Below are positions 10,728 to 18,349 of a DNA stretch of 64,000 bases, piece after piece. The DNA is from Nocardia harenae NBRC 108248 (GTDB taxonomy: Bacteria > Actinomycetota > Actinomycetes > Mycobacteriales > Mycobacteriaceae). The notes under the pieces are model-generated. The model was not told the origin of the DNA, searched no databases, and saw only the letters and a list, made by a program, of their open reading frames with translations. The stretch spans positions 62,001 through 126,000 of the forward strand of contig NZ_BDBH01000004.1 in assembly GCF_001612885.1 (NCBI RefSeq), given 5' to 3'. Within the stretch, counting starts at the first letter, position 1; each line of letters opens with the position of its first letter. The translations under genes were made by a program, and so were the position numbers.

Positions 10728-11537
10728 TCAGGTGGGGCGTGCCGCGGCGTGCACGGCGACCAGCCGGGCGGCGCGAATGGCGTCCCAGAGCGGGCGCAGC
10801 AGCGTCTCCTGCGCACCGTGCGAGCTGGCCGAGGTGGGGCGCGCGGCCGGTTCCCGCTGCGCCACGGTGAGAATGGCGGCGACATGGTCGGCGGTGTCCA
10901 GAATTCGCCTGGCGCGCAGCGGAACCGAGTCCGGGTAGTCGTGCCGGGAATAGTCGGCGAGCTCGGCCTCGATCAGCTCGCGCGGATCGCCGGAGCCGCC
11001 GCCCATGGCGGTGGTGTGCAGCTGCTGCAGCGCGTCGGCAGCATCCCGGACGGCCTCGCGCATGGCGTACTCGGCCTCGCCGAGCGACATGTCCTGGCCG
11101 TGCTCGGGCCGTACCGGCGCGCTGTAGACGGTCCACTGCAGGGTGCCCTCGTCGGTCCAGTGCGGAATCAGCCCGGTGCCCTCGCCGCCGGGGACCCCGA
11201 TCAGCAGCCCCTCCTCGGCCTCCAGTGCGTCCGCGGCGAACGCGGTGCCCGGCGGCAGGCCGCGCAGGTCACCGGGGACCGGGAGGACCAGCCGCATGCG
11301 GGCGCCCGGCTCGGCCATCGCCTCGCGGATCACCTTGAGTAGCGCCATGATTCCGGCTCCGGCATTGCCGTGCGCGGACCAGGGCAGGTCGGTGCGGCCG
11401 CCGGTCACCGGGTCGCCCGCCGCGATGGTGTGCGTCGGCGACCAGGCCTGCAGCGCCTCCAGGACGTCGTCGGGTGCGCTGCAGCCGGCCAGCCAGGAGC
11501 CGGCCCAGACCGTCAGCGTGGCACTGGGGGAGCACAT
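10728..11537 (-). CDS. Conserved actinobacterial protein of unknown function (Rv1486c position)
   Basis: The 269-residue protein starts at ATG 11537 (MCSPSATLTVWAGSWLAG) and contains no transmembrane segment or motif that I recognise. Recognisable blocks are APDDVLEALQAW, HGNAGAGIMALLKVIREAM and PVPGDLRGLPPG. Its composition is balanced and unlike the arginine-rich shadow frames on the other strand, so it is a real gene. It lies on the minus strand between hemH and NfeD, the position of Rv1486c in M. tuberculosis, which is likewise uncharacterised. The DUF3097 gene lies 77 bases upstream in the same direction, so the two may share a transcript. Confidence 0.75.
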   Translation of the reverse strand: MCSPSATLTVWAGSWLAGCSAPDDVLEALQAWSPTHTIAAGDPVTGGRTDLPWSAHGNAGAGIMALLKVIREAMAEPGARMRLVLPVPGDLRGLPPGTAFAADALEAEEGLLIGVPGGEGTGLIPHWTDEGTLQWTVYSAPVRPEHGQDMSLGEAEYAMREAVRDAADALQQLHTTAMGGGSGDPRELIEAELADYSRHDYPDSVPLRARRILDTADHVAAILTVAQREPAARPTSASSHGAQETLLRPLWDAIRAARLVAVHAAARPT

Positions 11538-11614
11538 GACATTCGAGCATAGAGGCTGTCCGCGAGCGGCGGGCGACGTCGAGGGCGGCACCGGCGCAAC
11601 CGGGCGAACGGCGG

Positions 11615-12442
11615 TCACTCCGGTTCGGTGACGAAGTCGATCAGCCGCTCCACCGCGCCGATCAGCGGCGATTCCAGATCGCGGAAGCTGTGCACCGCGG
11701 CCTGCACCCGCCGCCAGCCGTCCTGTGGCGAACCCCACCGCAACCGGGTGCAGATCCCGGTCTTCCAGTCCTCGCCGCGCGGTACCTGCGGCCACTCCGG
11801 GATCCCGAGCGCGGCGGGCTTCACCGCCTGCCACACGTCGACGTAGGGATGCCCGGTGACCAGCACATACGGCCCGAGCCCCTGGGTCAGCCGGTCCTCC
11901 TTGGTCCCGGTCACCAGGTGGTCGACGAGCACCCCGACCCGGCGGCCGGGGCCGGGGCCGAACTCGGCGAGCCGGGCGGCCAGGTTGTCCAGCCCCTCCA
12001 GGTGCTCCACCACCACGCCCTCGACCCGCAGGTCGTGCCCCCAGACCCGCTCCACCAGCGCGGCGTCGTGCACGCCCTCGACCCAGATCCGGCTGCCCCG
12101 CGCGACCCGGGCGCGCAGCCCCTCCACCCGGGTGGAGCCGGAGGCCGAGCGGGTCGGCGCCGCGGGCGCCGCCGCAGCCGGGCGCACCAGGGTGACCGGT
12201 TCGCCGTCGAGCAGGAACGCCGCCTCGCGCAGCGCGAACAGCCGGACCACGCCGCGCCGGTCCTCCAGCTTCACGAACTCGCCGTCGTAGCTGCGGTCGA
12301 ATCCGACCACGGCCCCGCAGAATCCGCTCGCCGCGTCCTCCACCACCAGGTCGCGCTCGGCGGTGACCTCCGGAACCGCGCGCCGCTTCGCCCTGGAATG
12401 CCCCGAGAAGATATCGCCGCCGTACCTGTCGCGCCCGCTCAC
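11615..12442 (-). CDS. DUF3097 family protein
   Basis: The 275-residue protein shows the features of the actinobacterial DUF3097 family: VTAERDLVVEDAASGFCGAV near residue 25, IWVEGVHDAALVERVWGHDLR near 120, VGVLVDHLVTGTKEDR near 165 and VLVTGHPYVDVWQAVKP near 190. The last blocks resemble a TOPRIM-like or nucleotide-binding fold, but the function is unknown and I do not assign one. The GTG at 12442 (VSGRDRYGGD) agrees with family N-termini. A longer frame reaching 12541 would overlap the divergent NfeD gene and is unlikely. Confidence 0.82.
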   Translation of the reverse strand: MSGRDRYGGDIFSGHSRAKRRAVPEVTAERDLVVEDAASGFCGAVVGFDRSYDGEFVKLEDRRGVVRLFALREAAFLLDGEPVTLVRPAAAAPAAPTRSASGSTRVEGLRARVARGSRIWVEGVHDAALVERVWGHDLRVEGVVVEHLEGLDNLAARLAEFGPGPGRRVGVLVDHLVTGTKEDRLTQGLGPYVLVTGHPYVDVWQAVKPAALGIPEWPQVPRGEDWKTGICTRLRWGSPQDGWRRVQAAVHSFRDLESPLIGAVERLIDFVTEPE

Positions 12443-12519
12443 GGCTCCCGAAACTACCCCGCGGCCCGCCGGTTCCGGCCGCGCCGCGCGCAACCGCGCG
12501 CAACGTCGGCCCCGGCGGC

Positions 12520-12525
12520 TAGAGT
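12520..12525 (+). promoter_or_regulatory. Candidate -10 for a leaderless NfeD-SPFH transcript
   Basis: TAGAGT fits TANNNT and ends 6 bases before the GTG start of the NfeD gene. The intervening bases (TGGGGC) leave no room for a ribosome site followed by normal spacing. Confidence 0.35.
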
Positions 12526-12531
12526 TGGGGC

Positions 12532-12963
12532 GTGGCCGCAATCGTCTGGCTGGTCGCGGGCATCCTGCTCGCGGCGGCCGAGATCTTCACGGGGGAGCTG
12601 ACCCTGCTCACGCTGGGGCTGGCCGCGCTCGGCACCGCGGGGGTGAGCGCGGCGTTCGACACCTCGCTGGTCGTCGACGCGCTGGTATTCGCCGCCATCA
12701 CGCTGGTACTTTTCGCCGGGGTGCGGCCGGTGCTGCGGCGCAAGTTCGGCACGCCGCCGCCGATCGCCACCAACGTGGACGCGCTGCCCGGCAAGACCGC
12801 GCTGGTACTGCAGCGGGTGGCCGAGCACGCCGGGCAGGTCAAGATCGACGGCGAGGTGTGGACCGCGCGCCCGCTGAATCCGGACGAAACCTACGACGAG
12901 GGCGCCAGCGTGTACGTGATGAAGATCGACGGCGCGACCGCCGTCGTCTGGAAGGGGCCGTAA
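12532..12963 (+). CDS. NfeD-like membrane protein
   Basis: The 143-residue protein has two or three transmembrane segments in its first 65 residues. A soluble OB-fold-like C-terminus (ALPGKTALVLQRVAEHAG, then EVWTARPL and ASVYVMKIDG) is characteristic of short NfeD proteins. NfeD partners with SPFH/stomatin proteins in membrane microdomains. The stop codon overlaps the SPFH start (TAATG), so the two are coupled. The pair corresponds to Rv1487 and Rv1488. The GTG start at 12532 directly precedes a hydrophobic helix, consistent with the family. Confidence 0.9.
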   Translation: MAAIVWLVAGILLAAAEIFTGELTLLTLGLAALGTAGVSAAFDTSLVVDALVFAAITLVLFAGVRPVLRRKFGTPPPIATNVDALPGKTALVLQRVAEHAGQVKIDGEVWTARPLNPDETYDEGASVYVMKIDGATAVVWKGP

Positions 12964-14252
12964 TGGCTGTACTGATCGTCGCCGCCGTCCTGGTCCTGCT
13001 GGTCGTGGTGGTGGTGTTCAAGTCGATCGCGCTGGTGCCGCAGGCCGAGGCCGCGGTCATCGAGCGGCTCGGCCGCTACTCGCGCACCGTCTCCGGTCAG
13101 CTGACGTTCCTGGTCCCGTTCGCGGACCGGGTGCGCGCCAAGGTCGACCTGCGCGAGCGGGTGGTCTCCTTCCCGCCGCAGCCGGTGATCACCCAGGACA
13201 ACCTGACGCTGCAGATCGACTCGGTGGTGTACTTCCAGGTCACCAGCCCGCAGGCGGCGGTCTACGAGATCAGCAACTACATCGCGGCGGTCGAGCAGCT
13301 CACCGTCACCACGCTGCGCAACGTGGTCGGCGGCATGACCCTGGAGGAGACGCTCACCTCCCGCGACGAGATCAACAGCCAGCTGCGCGGGGTGCTCGAC
13401 GAGGCCACCGGCCGCTGGGGCCTGCGGGTCGCCAGGGTCGAGCTCAAGGCCATCGACCCGCCGCCGTCGATCCAGGAGTCGATGGAGAAGCAGATGAAGG
13501 CGGACCGGGAGAAGCGGGCCATGATCCTCACCGCCGAGGGCACCCGGGAATCCCAGATCAAGACCGCCGAGGGCCAGAAGCAGGCGCAGATCCTGGCCGC
13601 CGAGGGTGGCAAGCAGTCCTCGATCCTGGCGGCCGAGGGCGAGCGGCAGAGCCGCATCCTGCGGGCCCAGGGCGAGCGCGCCGCCGCCTACCTGCAGGCG
13701 CAGGGCCAGGCGAAGGCGATCGAGAAGGTGTTCGCCGCGATCAAGTCCGGCAAGCCGACCCCGGAGCTGCTCGCCTACCAGTACATGCAGACGCTGCCGC
13801 TGGTCGCGAAGGGCGACGCCAACAAGGTGTGGCTGGTGCCGAGCGATTTCGGCAAGGCGCTGGAGGGCTTCGCGAAGAGCTTCGGCAGCCAGGGCGCGGA
13901 CGGCGTCTTCCGCTACGAACCGCCCGCCGCCGACACCGCGCAGAGCCGCCCGGAGGACGGCGACGACGAGGTCGCCGACTGGTTCGACACCGCGCCCGAC
14001 CCGGACATCGCGCAGGCGGTGCGCGCCGCCGAGGAGACCGCCCGTACCCCGGTGGACGCCTCCCCGCCCACCGGGAGCGTCAGCAGGCGCGAGCCCTCGC
14101 CGCACCAGCCGGTGCTCCCGCCGCAGCAGGCCTTCCCCCCGGCGCAGCCGCAGCAGCCCGAGCCGCAGCCGGAGCCGCAGCAGCGTCCGCCCGCACCCCG
14201 GGCGGACGACCCGCACGGAAAGCCGTGGCAGCCGCCGGGCACCTTCCAGTAG
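12963..14252 (+). CDS. SPFH/stomatin-family membrane protein (QmcA-like)
   Basis: The 429-residue protein starts with one transmembrane helix (residues 3-21). The SPFH domain follows (QAEAAVIERLGRYSRTVSGQ, then FPPQPVITQDNLTLQIDSVV). A long alanine/glutamate coiled coil with repeated AEGxxQ units (residues about 180-250) comes next, and the protein ends in a disordered proline/glutamine tail of about 100 residues. SPFH proteins oligomerise into membrane scaffolds. Translation is coupled to NfeD through TAATG. A strong hairpin follows the gene. The tail is longer than in typical QmcA proteins. Confidence 0.92.
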   Translation: MAVLIVAAVLVLLVVVVVFKSIALVPQAEAAVIERLGRYSRTVSGQLTFLVPFADRVRAKVDLRERVVSFPPQPVITQDNLTLQIDSVVYFQVTSPQAAVYEISNYIAAVEQLTVTTLRNVVGGMTLEETLTSRDEINSQLRGVLDEATGRWGLRVARVELKAIDPPPSIQESMEKQMKADREKRAMILTAEGTRESQIKTAEGQKQAQILAAEGGKQSSILAAEGERQSRILRAQGERAAAYLQAQGQAKAIEKVFAAIKSGKPTPELLAYQYMQTLPLVAKGDANKVWLVPSDFGKALEGFAKSFGSQGADGVFRYEPPAADTAQSRPEDGDDEVADWFDTAPDPDIAQAVRAAEETARTPVDASPPTGSVSRREPSPHQPVLPPQQAFPPAQPQQPEPQPEPQQRPPAPRADDPHGKPWQPPGTFQ

Positions 14253-14255
14253 CGA

Positions 14256-14287
14256 AACGGGGCGAGACCGAGCGGTCTCGCCCCGTT
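14256..14287 (+). terminator. Perfect 14-bp hairpin after the SPFH gene
   Basis: AACGGGGCGAGACC pairs exactly with GGTCTCGCCCCGTT across a 4-base loop, beginning 4 bases after the stop codon. It closes the NfeD-SPFH unit. Confidence 0.8.
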
Positions 14288-14333
14288 CCGGCTTTCGCCA
14301 CGGTGACGTGGACGCGAACATCCGTCTGTGCGA

Positions 14334-14363
14334 TTGACGAACGGGCACAGCGGGTTTTCTAAT
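14334..14363 (+). promoter_or_regulatory. Candidate promoter of the CorA-like gene
   Basis: TTGACG (14334-14339) and TCTAAT (14358-14363) are separated by 18 bases, giving 5 of 6 consensus matches in each element. Transcription would start near 14370 and leave a leader of about 180 bases containing a short open frame. Confidence 0.55.
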
Positions 14364-14459
14364 GGTCGGCGGCGCACGTCGCGCGTCCACCCCTGGAGCT
14401 CGTGCGCGGAAGTCGGGTGCGCTCCGGGGACCCTCGCTCACGGACTGGAAGGGCCTGCC

Positions 14460-14543
14460 ATGACCACCATCCACCCGACCGCCGAGAAGTGCCCGCGCGC
14501 AAGCATTCTCCGCGCGGCAGCAGCAGTCTCGCACGGAGGATAG
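14460..14543 (+). CDS. Possible 27-residue leader peptide of the CorA-like gene
   Basis: A short frame starts at ATG 14460 after CTGGAAGGGCCTGCC and ends at TAG 14543. Its last codons (CAC GGA GGA TAG) contain the GGAGG ribosome site of the downstream gene, whose GTG lies 6 bases after the stop. Ribosomes terminating here would cover or free that ribosome site. The peptide includes one cysteine and a run of four alanines, without a proline run of the MgtL type. This may be chance; comparison among relatives is needed. Confidence 0.3.
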   Translation: MTTIHPTAEKCPRASILRAAAAVSHGG

Positions 14544-14549
14544 GGCGCC

Positions 14550-15476
14550 GTGGCCGTGTCCGCCGCCTCTCCCGTCCGCTTCGACACCGAGGTCCTGCAG
14601 AAGCACTGGATACCGCTGCCCGCGGGCGACCACGACACCGCCGCCGTGCTCCGCGAGCGGCTCGGCGTCGACTTCGCCGAGGCGGGCGAGCGGATCTGGG
14701 CCACCGAGGACTTCCTCTACGTCCCGGTCGCGCTGGAGCACCTGCGCGCGGGCCGGGTGGAGCACAGCAGCGTGGTGTTCGCGCTCGGGCGCGAGTTCCT
14801 GGTAACGCTGCAGCCGCGCGAGCACTTCCCGCCGTTCGACGCCGCCATCGTCGAGATGCGCAGGCGCGCGGAGCTCACCGCCTCCCCGCACGGCGTCATG
14901 TACACGCTGCTCTGGGCCATGAACGACGCCGCCGAGCAGGTCGTCGGGCACGGCGGCGCGCTGCTCGACGCGCTGCGCGACGATATCGACGGCCCCGGCG
15001 GGGTGCACTACGGCCGGGAGATCGCCCCCACCGCGGTGCGCGAGCTCATGAGCCGGATCGGCGCCGCCGAGGACATCCTGTCCATGGCCCGCCGCTCCCA
15101 GGTGCGGCTGGCGCGGGCCGCCAGGCACCTACGGGCCGAGACCGCGGGCCGCGGCGCCGCGCTGCGGCCGCTGCTGGACGACCTGCTCGACGATATCGAC
15201 GGGGTCGCGCAGCAGGCCGGGTTCGAGCACGACCGGGTCGGCTACCTGCAGCAGTCGCTGCGCACCCGGCTGGATGCCGAGCACACCCGGATCGTGAAGG
15301 CGTCGGCGGTGCTCTCGGCGGTGCTGCTGCCGCCCATTCTGATCGCCGCGCTCTACGGCATCGATGCGAGCTGGATGCCGGAGCTCTCCTGGCAGCACGT
15401 GGTGCTCGCGACGGTGCCGCTGACCATGCTCGCGGTGGCCGTCGCGCTCGCCGTCGTGGCGCGGCGCACCCGCTGA
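14550..15476 (+). CDS. CorA-family-like transporter lacking the GMN motif
   Basis: The 308-residue protein has a long soluble N-terminal domain and two C-terminal transmembrane helices (residues about 252-272 and 282-303), the CorA/ZntB topology. The signature Tyr-Gly-Met-Asn between the helices, which forms the selectivity filter, reads LYGIDASWMPELSW here, so Met-Asn is replaced by Ile-Asp. The MPEL and W residues of the loop are kept. The transported ion therefore cannot be assumed to be magnesium; Zn2+ efflux (ZntB-like, GVN) or a non-transport role is possible. The GTG start at 14550 has GGAGG 10 bases upstream. Confidence 0.82.
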   Translation: MAVSAASPVRFDTEVLQKHWIPLPAGDHDTAAVLRERLGVDFAEAGERIWATEDFLYVPVALEHLRAGRVEHSSVVFALGREFLVTLQPREHFPPFDAAIVEMRRRAELTASPHGVMYTLLWAMNDAAEQVVGHGGALLDALRDDIDGPGGVHYGREIAPTAVRELMSRIGAAEDILSMARRSQVRLARAARHLRAETAGRGAALRPLLDDLLDDIDGVAQQAGFEHDRVGYLQQSLRTRLDAEHTRIVKASAVLSAVLLPPILIAALYGIDASWMPELSWQHVVLATVPLTMLAVAVALAVVARRTR

Positions 15477-15608
15477 TCCGAGCGGGCCGGGCCGGCGGGA
15501 CAATCGCCGGGAAACACGCCGTGAGACCGATGTTTTCGGCGTGGCGGCAGCCGGATCGGTGCACCCTGAACGGGGATGTATCCAGCCGGTGAGCAGGGGT
15601 GGTGCGCG

Positions 15609-16568
15609 GTGTCGCGAGAGTTCGAACCCGAGGAGCTGCCGGAACCGGCGCAGGCCGGGGAGCCGGTGCCGGACGCCTACTCGCGCGCGGTCGGCGCGGT
15701 CGCCGATACCGTGCTGCCCGCCGTCGCCGGGGTCGCCACCCGGCGCTCGGCCGGCTCGGCGGTGGTGTTCACCGATGACGGGCACCTGCTCACCAGCGCG
15801 CACTTGCTGGGCCCGGCCGAGAGCGCCGACGTGCGGTTCGCCGACGGCACCGTCACGGTCGCCGACGTGACCGGCGGCGACCCGCTCAGCGACCTCGCGG
15901 TGCTGCGCGCCCGCGGCGGCGGCCCGGCCCCGGCGCGGCTCGGCGATGCCGACGCGCTCACGCTGGGCAGGCTGGTGGTGGCGCTGGCCGACCCGGCCGG
16001 GCCCGGCGGCGCGGTGAGCGCGGGCGTGGTCGGGGCCGTCGACCGCGCGGTGCCGGTGCTCTCCCGGCGGGCGGGGCGGCTGGTGGAGCAGGTGTTGCAC
16101 ACCGATGTGCGCTGCGAGCCGCACGCCGCCGGCGGGCCGCTCGCCGATTCCGCGGGGCGGGTGGTGGGGGTGCTCACCGGGGTCGCGGGGATCGGCGGGC
16201 TCGGGGTGCCGATCGGGGCGGTCGCGCACCGGGTGCTCGACGCGCTGCTCGCCGAGGGCCGGGTGCGGCGGGCCTACCTGGGGATCGTGGTCGCGGCGGC
16301 GCCGGTGCCGCCCGAGCTGCGGGCGGCGGCCGGGCAGGCCGCCGCGGCCAGGGTCACCGCGGTGGTGCGCGGCGGCCCCGGCGACCGGGCCGGGATCCAG
16401 CGCGGCGATCTGCTGCTGCGCGCGGGCGACGCCGTGCTCACCGGCGCGCGGGAGCTGCAGCGGCTGCTCTTCGCCGAGGCGATCGAGGTCGCGCTGGCGG
16501 TGACGGTGCTGCGCGCGAGCACCGTGGTGACCGTCGAGGTGACCCCGCCGGAGTGGCTGCCCTCCTGA
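15609..16568 (+). CDS. HtrA-like trypsin/PDZ protein with Ser to Ala in the active site
   Basis: The 319-residue protein shows a trypsin-like domain (residues about 30-215) and a PDZ domain (about 225-310, with GDRAGIQRGDLLLRAGD). The catalytic histidine (LLTSAHLL) and aspartate (DPLSDLAVL) are present. The serine block that normally reads GNSGGPL is HAAGGPL (codons GCC GCC), so proteolysis is not expected. No signal peptide or transmembrane helix is seen, so it is probably cytosolic, perhaps a binding or chaperone protein. The GTG at 15609 is chosen; an in-frame ATG at 15576 (MYPAGEQGW) is an alternative with no better ribosome site. Confidence 0.85.
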   Translation: MSREFEPEELPEPAQAGEPVPDAYSRAVGAVADTVLPAVAGVATRRSAGSAVVFTDDGHLLTSAHLLGPAESADVRFADGTVTVADVTGGDPLSDLAVLRARGGGPAPARLGDADALTLGRLVVALADPAGPGGAVSAGVVGAVDRAVPVLSRRAGRLVEQVLHTDVRCEPHAAGGPLADSAGRVVGVLTGVAGIGGLGVPIGAVAHRVLDALLAEGRVRRAYLGIVVAAAPVPPELRAAAGQAAAARVTAVVRGGPGDRAGIQRGDLLLRAGDAVLTGARELQRLLFAEAIEVALAVTVLRASTVVTVEVTPPEWLPS

Positions 16569-16569
16569 T

Positions 16570-16586
16570 CGGATCGCGCCGATCCG
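16570..16586. terminator. Short hairpin between convergent genes
   Basis: CGGATCG and CGATCCG pair perfectly across 3 bases just after the HtrA-like stop codon. A second 7-bp inverted repeat (CGGTGAC and GTCACCG) lies near 16620-16646. Both sit between convergent genes and could act on either strand; neither has a T run. Confidence 0.4.
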
Positions 16587-16668
16587 AATGCTTCTCGGGC
16601 ACGGGGGTCGGCGCCAGGGACGGTGACTCTCGACGAGCCGTCACCGCCGCGACGCTCCCGCTCCGCGC

Positions 16669-17337
16669 CTACTGACCCTTCCCGGCGATCCCGAACAGCA
16701 GCGCATCGATCCCGGCCCGGAACGCCGCATCGGCATCGAACCCGCCACCCGCGGCGGGCGCACCCGCGAAAAGCGCGGCCAGATGCGGATAGTCACCCCG
16801 CGCCACCATGGCGAGCATCGCCCTCGGATCCTGCCCAACCGCCCCCGCCCCCTCCTGTGCCGCGAAGGTACTGATCCACCCGGTGAGCTGCGCGATCCCG
16901 ACCATGACGGTGGTGCCGTCCAAGCCGGCGGGGGCCAGCGCCCCCGCCAGGTGGTCGAGGTAGCGCAGCGAGTTCGGCCCGAGCGCGGTCGGAATCACCC
17001 GCTGCACCCACGGATGCCGCCGGTGCAGCGCCCGCGCCTGCTCCGCCACCGCGAGCACGTCCGCGCGCACATCGCCGGTGAGCGGCGCCAGCTCGTACTC
17101 CGCCGCCACGTGGTCGACCATGAGCGCGAAGAGATCGTCCTTGCCGTCGACGTAGCGGTACAGCGAGGCGGCCGCGGTGCCGAGCCGCTCCGCCACCCGC
17201 CGCATGGCCACCGCCGCCAGCCCGGACTCGTCGGCGATCCGCACGCAGGCGGCGGCGATGTCGTCCAGGGTGTGCGCGGGCCTCGGCCCCGGCCGCACCT
17301 GCTCGGCCCGCAGCCACGGTGAGTTCGCGGATGACAT
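16669..17337 (-). CDS. TetR-family repressor of the DrrAB-like exporter
   Basis: The 222-residue protein has a TetR helix-turn-helix at residues about 22-68 (TLDDIAAACVRIADESGL, then RRVAERLGTAAASLYRYV and DGKDDLFALMVD) and a C-terminal domain of the TetR_C type with PWVQRVIPTALGPN. It is divergent from an ABC exporter with 88 bases between them. In that gap two copies of a palindromic site are found, which makes local repression of the exporter and of itself likely. The inducer is unknown; drug-like or lipid ligands are usual for such pairs. Confidence 0.9.
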   Translation of the reverse strand: MSSANSPWLRAEQVRPGPRPAHTLDDIAAACVRIADESGLAAVAMRRVAERLGTAAASLYRYVDGKDDLFALMVDHVAAEYELAPLTGDVRADVLAVAEQARALHRRHPWVQRVIPTALGPNSLRYLDHLAGALAPAGLDGTTVMVGIAQLTGWISTFAAQEGAGAVGQDPRAMLAMVARGDYPHLAALFAGAPAAGGGFDADAAFRAGIDALLFGIAGKGQ

Positions 17338-17365
17338 CGGACCAGAATGCCTCGAGCCGATAATT

Positions 17366-17380
17366 GCGAACGTTGTACGC
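17366..17380. promoter_or_regulatory. TetR operator copy 1
   Basis: GCGAACGTTGTACGC is an imperfect inverted repeat (one mismatch between 6-base arms around a central GTT). Its first ten bases are identical to copy 2, whose centre is 33 bp away, three helical turns. Confidence 0.65.
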
Positions 17381-17398
17381 GGTCAGGTAGCGTGAACT

Positions 17399-17413
17399 GC
17401 GAACGTTGTTCCC
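17399..17413. promoter_or_regulatory. TetR operator copy 2
   Basis: GCGAACGTTGTTCCC repeats copy 1 with only two differences and contains the exact palindrome GAAC-GTT-GTTC. It ends 12 bases before the first GTG of the exporter ATPase, so binding would block transcription or initiation. Confidence 0.65.
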
Positions 17414-17425
17414 AAACGAGGGGTT

Positions 17426-18349
17426 GTGGTGTCCGCCATCGAAACCGAAGCGCTCCGTAGGCAATACGGCGAGCGCGCCGTCGTGGACGGCATAGATCTC
17501 CGGGTGCCGGAGGGCACCGTGCACGCGCTGCTCGGCCCGAACGGTTCCGGCAAAACCACCACCGTGCGCATGCTCGCCACCCTGCTGCGCCCTTCCGGCG
17601 GCCGCGCCCGGGTGCTCGGCCACGACACCGTGACGGCGGCGCGCGCGGTGCGGCGGCGGATCGGGCTGGTCGGCCAGTTCCACGCCGTCGACCCGCTGGC
17701 CACCGGACGGCAGAACCTGGTGATGTTCGCCCGGCTCAACGGTCTCGCCGCCCCCGCCGCCCGCCGCCGCGCCGACGAGCTGCTCGCCCGCTTCGACCTC
17801 GCGGAGGCCGGAGATCGCCTGGTGCGCACCTACTCCGGCGGCATGCGGCGCCGCCTGGACATCCTGGCGGGCACCGTGGTCCGCCCCGAGGTCCTCTTCC
17901 TCGACGAGCCGACCACCGGCCTCGACCCGCACAGCCGCGACGACATCCACCGCTACCTGGCCGAGGCGGTGGCCGCGGGCACCACCGTGCTGCTCACCAC
18001 CCAGTACCTGGACGAGGCCGAGCGGCTCGCCGACGCCGTCACCATCCTGGACGCCGGGCGCATCGTGGCCACCGGAACCCTGGCCGAGATCGTGCGGACC
18101 GTCGGCGTCCGGCTGGAGGTGGCGGTGCCGGACGAGCAGCGCGCTGCCACCGCCGCGGTCATGGTCCGCCTCGGCGGAACGCCGGTGCCGCACAGCGATT
18201 CGGCCTACACGTTCGGAGCCGCCGCCCCCGCCCTGCTCACCGTGGTCCGCGCCCTGGACGCCGCCGGAGTCGAGGCGCGCGACATCGGCAGGCGCACCGG
18301 CACCCTGGACGACGCCTTCCTCGCGCTCACCGCCCGGCGGTCCGCGTGA
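17426..18349 (+). CDS. ABC exporter ATP-binding protein (DrrA type)
   Basis: The 307-residue ATPase has Walker A (GPNGSGKT, about residues 34-41), the Q loop (VGQFHAVD), the signature YSGGMRRRLD near 135 and Walker B (VLFLDEPT) near 155. The C-terminal domain is of the DrrA drug/antibiotic resistance type. Two adjacent GTG codons (17426 and 17429) can start it; GAGGGG upstream fits the second slightly better. The permease gene overlaps its stop by four bases. Under local TetR control, it likely powers export of a hydrophobic compound, identity unknown. Confidence 0.92.
   Translation: MVSAIETEALRRQYGERAVVDGIDLRVPEGTVHALLGPNGSGKTTTVRMLATLLRPSGGRARVLGHDTVTAARAVRRRIGLVGQFHAVDPLATGRQNLVMFARLNGLAAPAARRRADELLARFDLAEAGDRLVRTYSGGMRRRLDILAGTVVRPEVLFLDEPTTGLDPHSRDDIHRYLAEAVAAGTTVLLTTQYLDEAERLADAVTILDAGRIVATGTLAEIVRTVGVRLEVAVPDEQRAATAAVMVRLGGTPVPHSDSAYTFGAAAPALLTVVRALDAAGVEARDIGRRTGTLDDAFLALTARRSA

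Noticed and set aside
10628..10760. Repeated GGGGCGTGCCG motifs
   Set aside because: The copies are imperfect, partly inside the end of a coding gene, and typical of GC-rich drift; no regular spacing.
11538..11614. Promoter for the Rv1486c-like gene
   Set aside because: No recognisable -35/-10; the gene may be read through from the DUF3097 gene.
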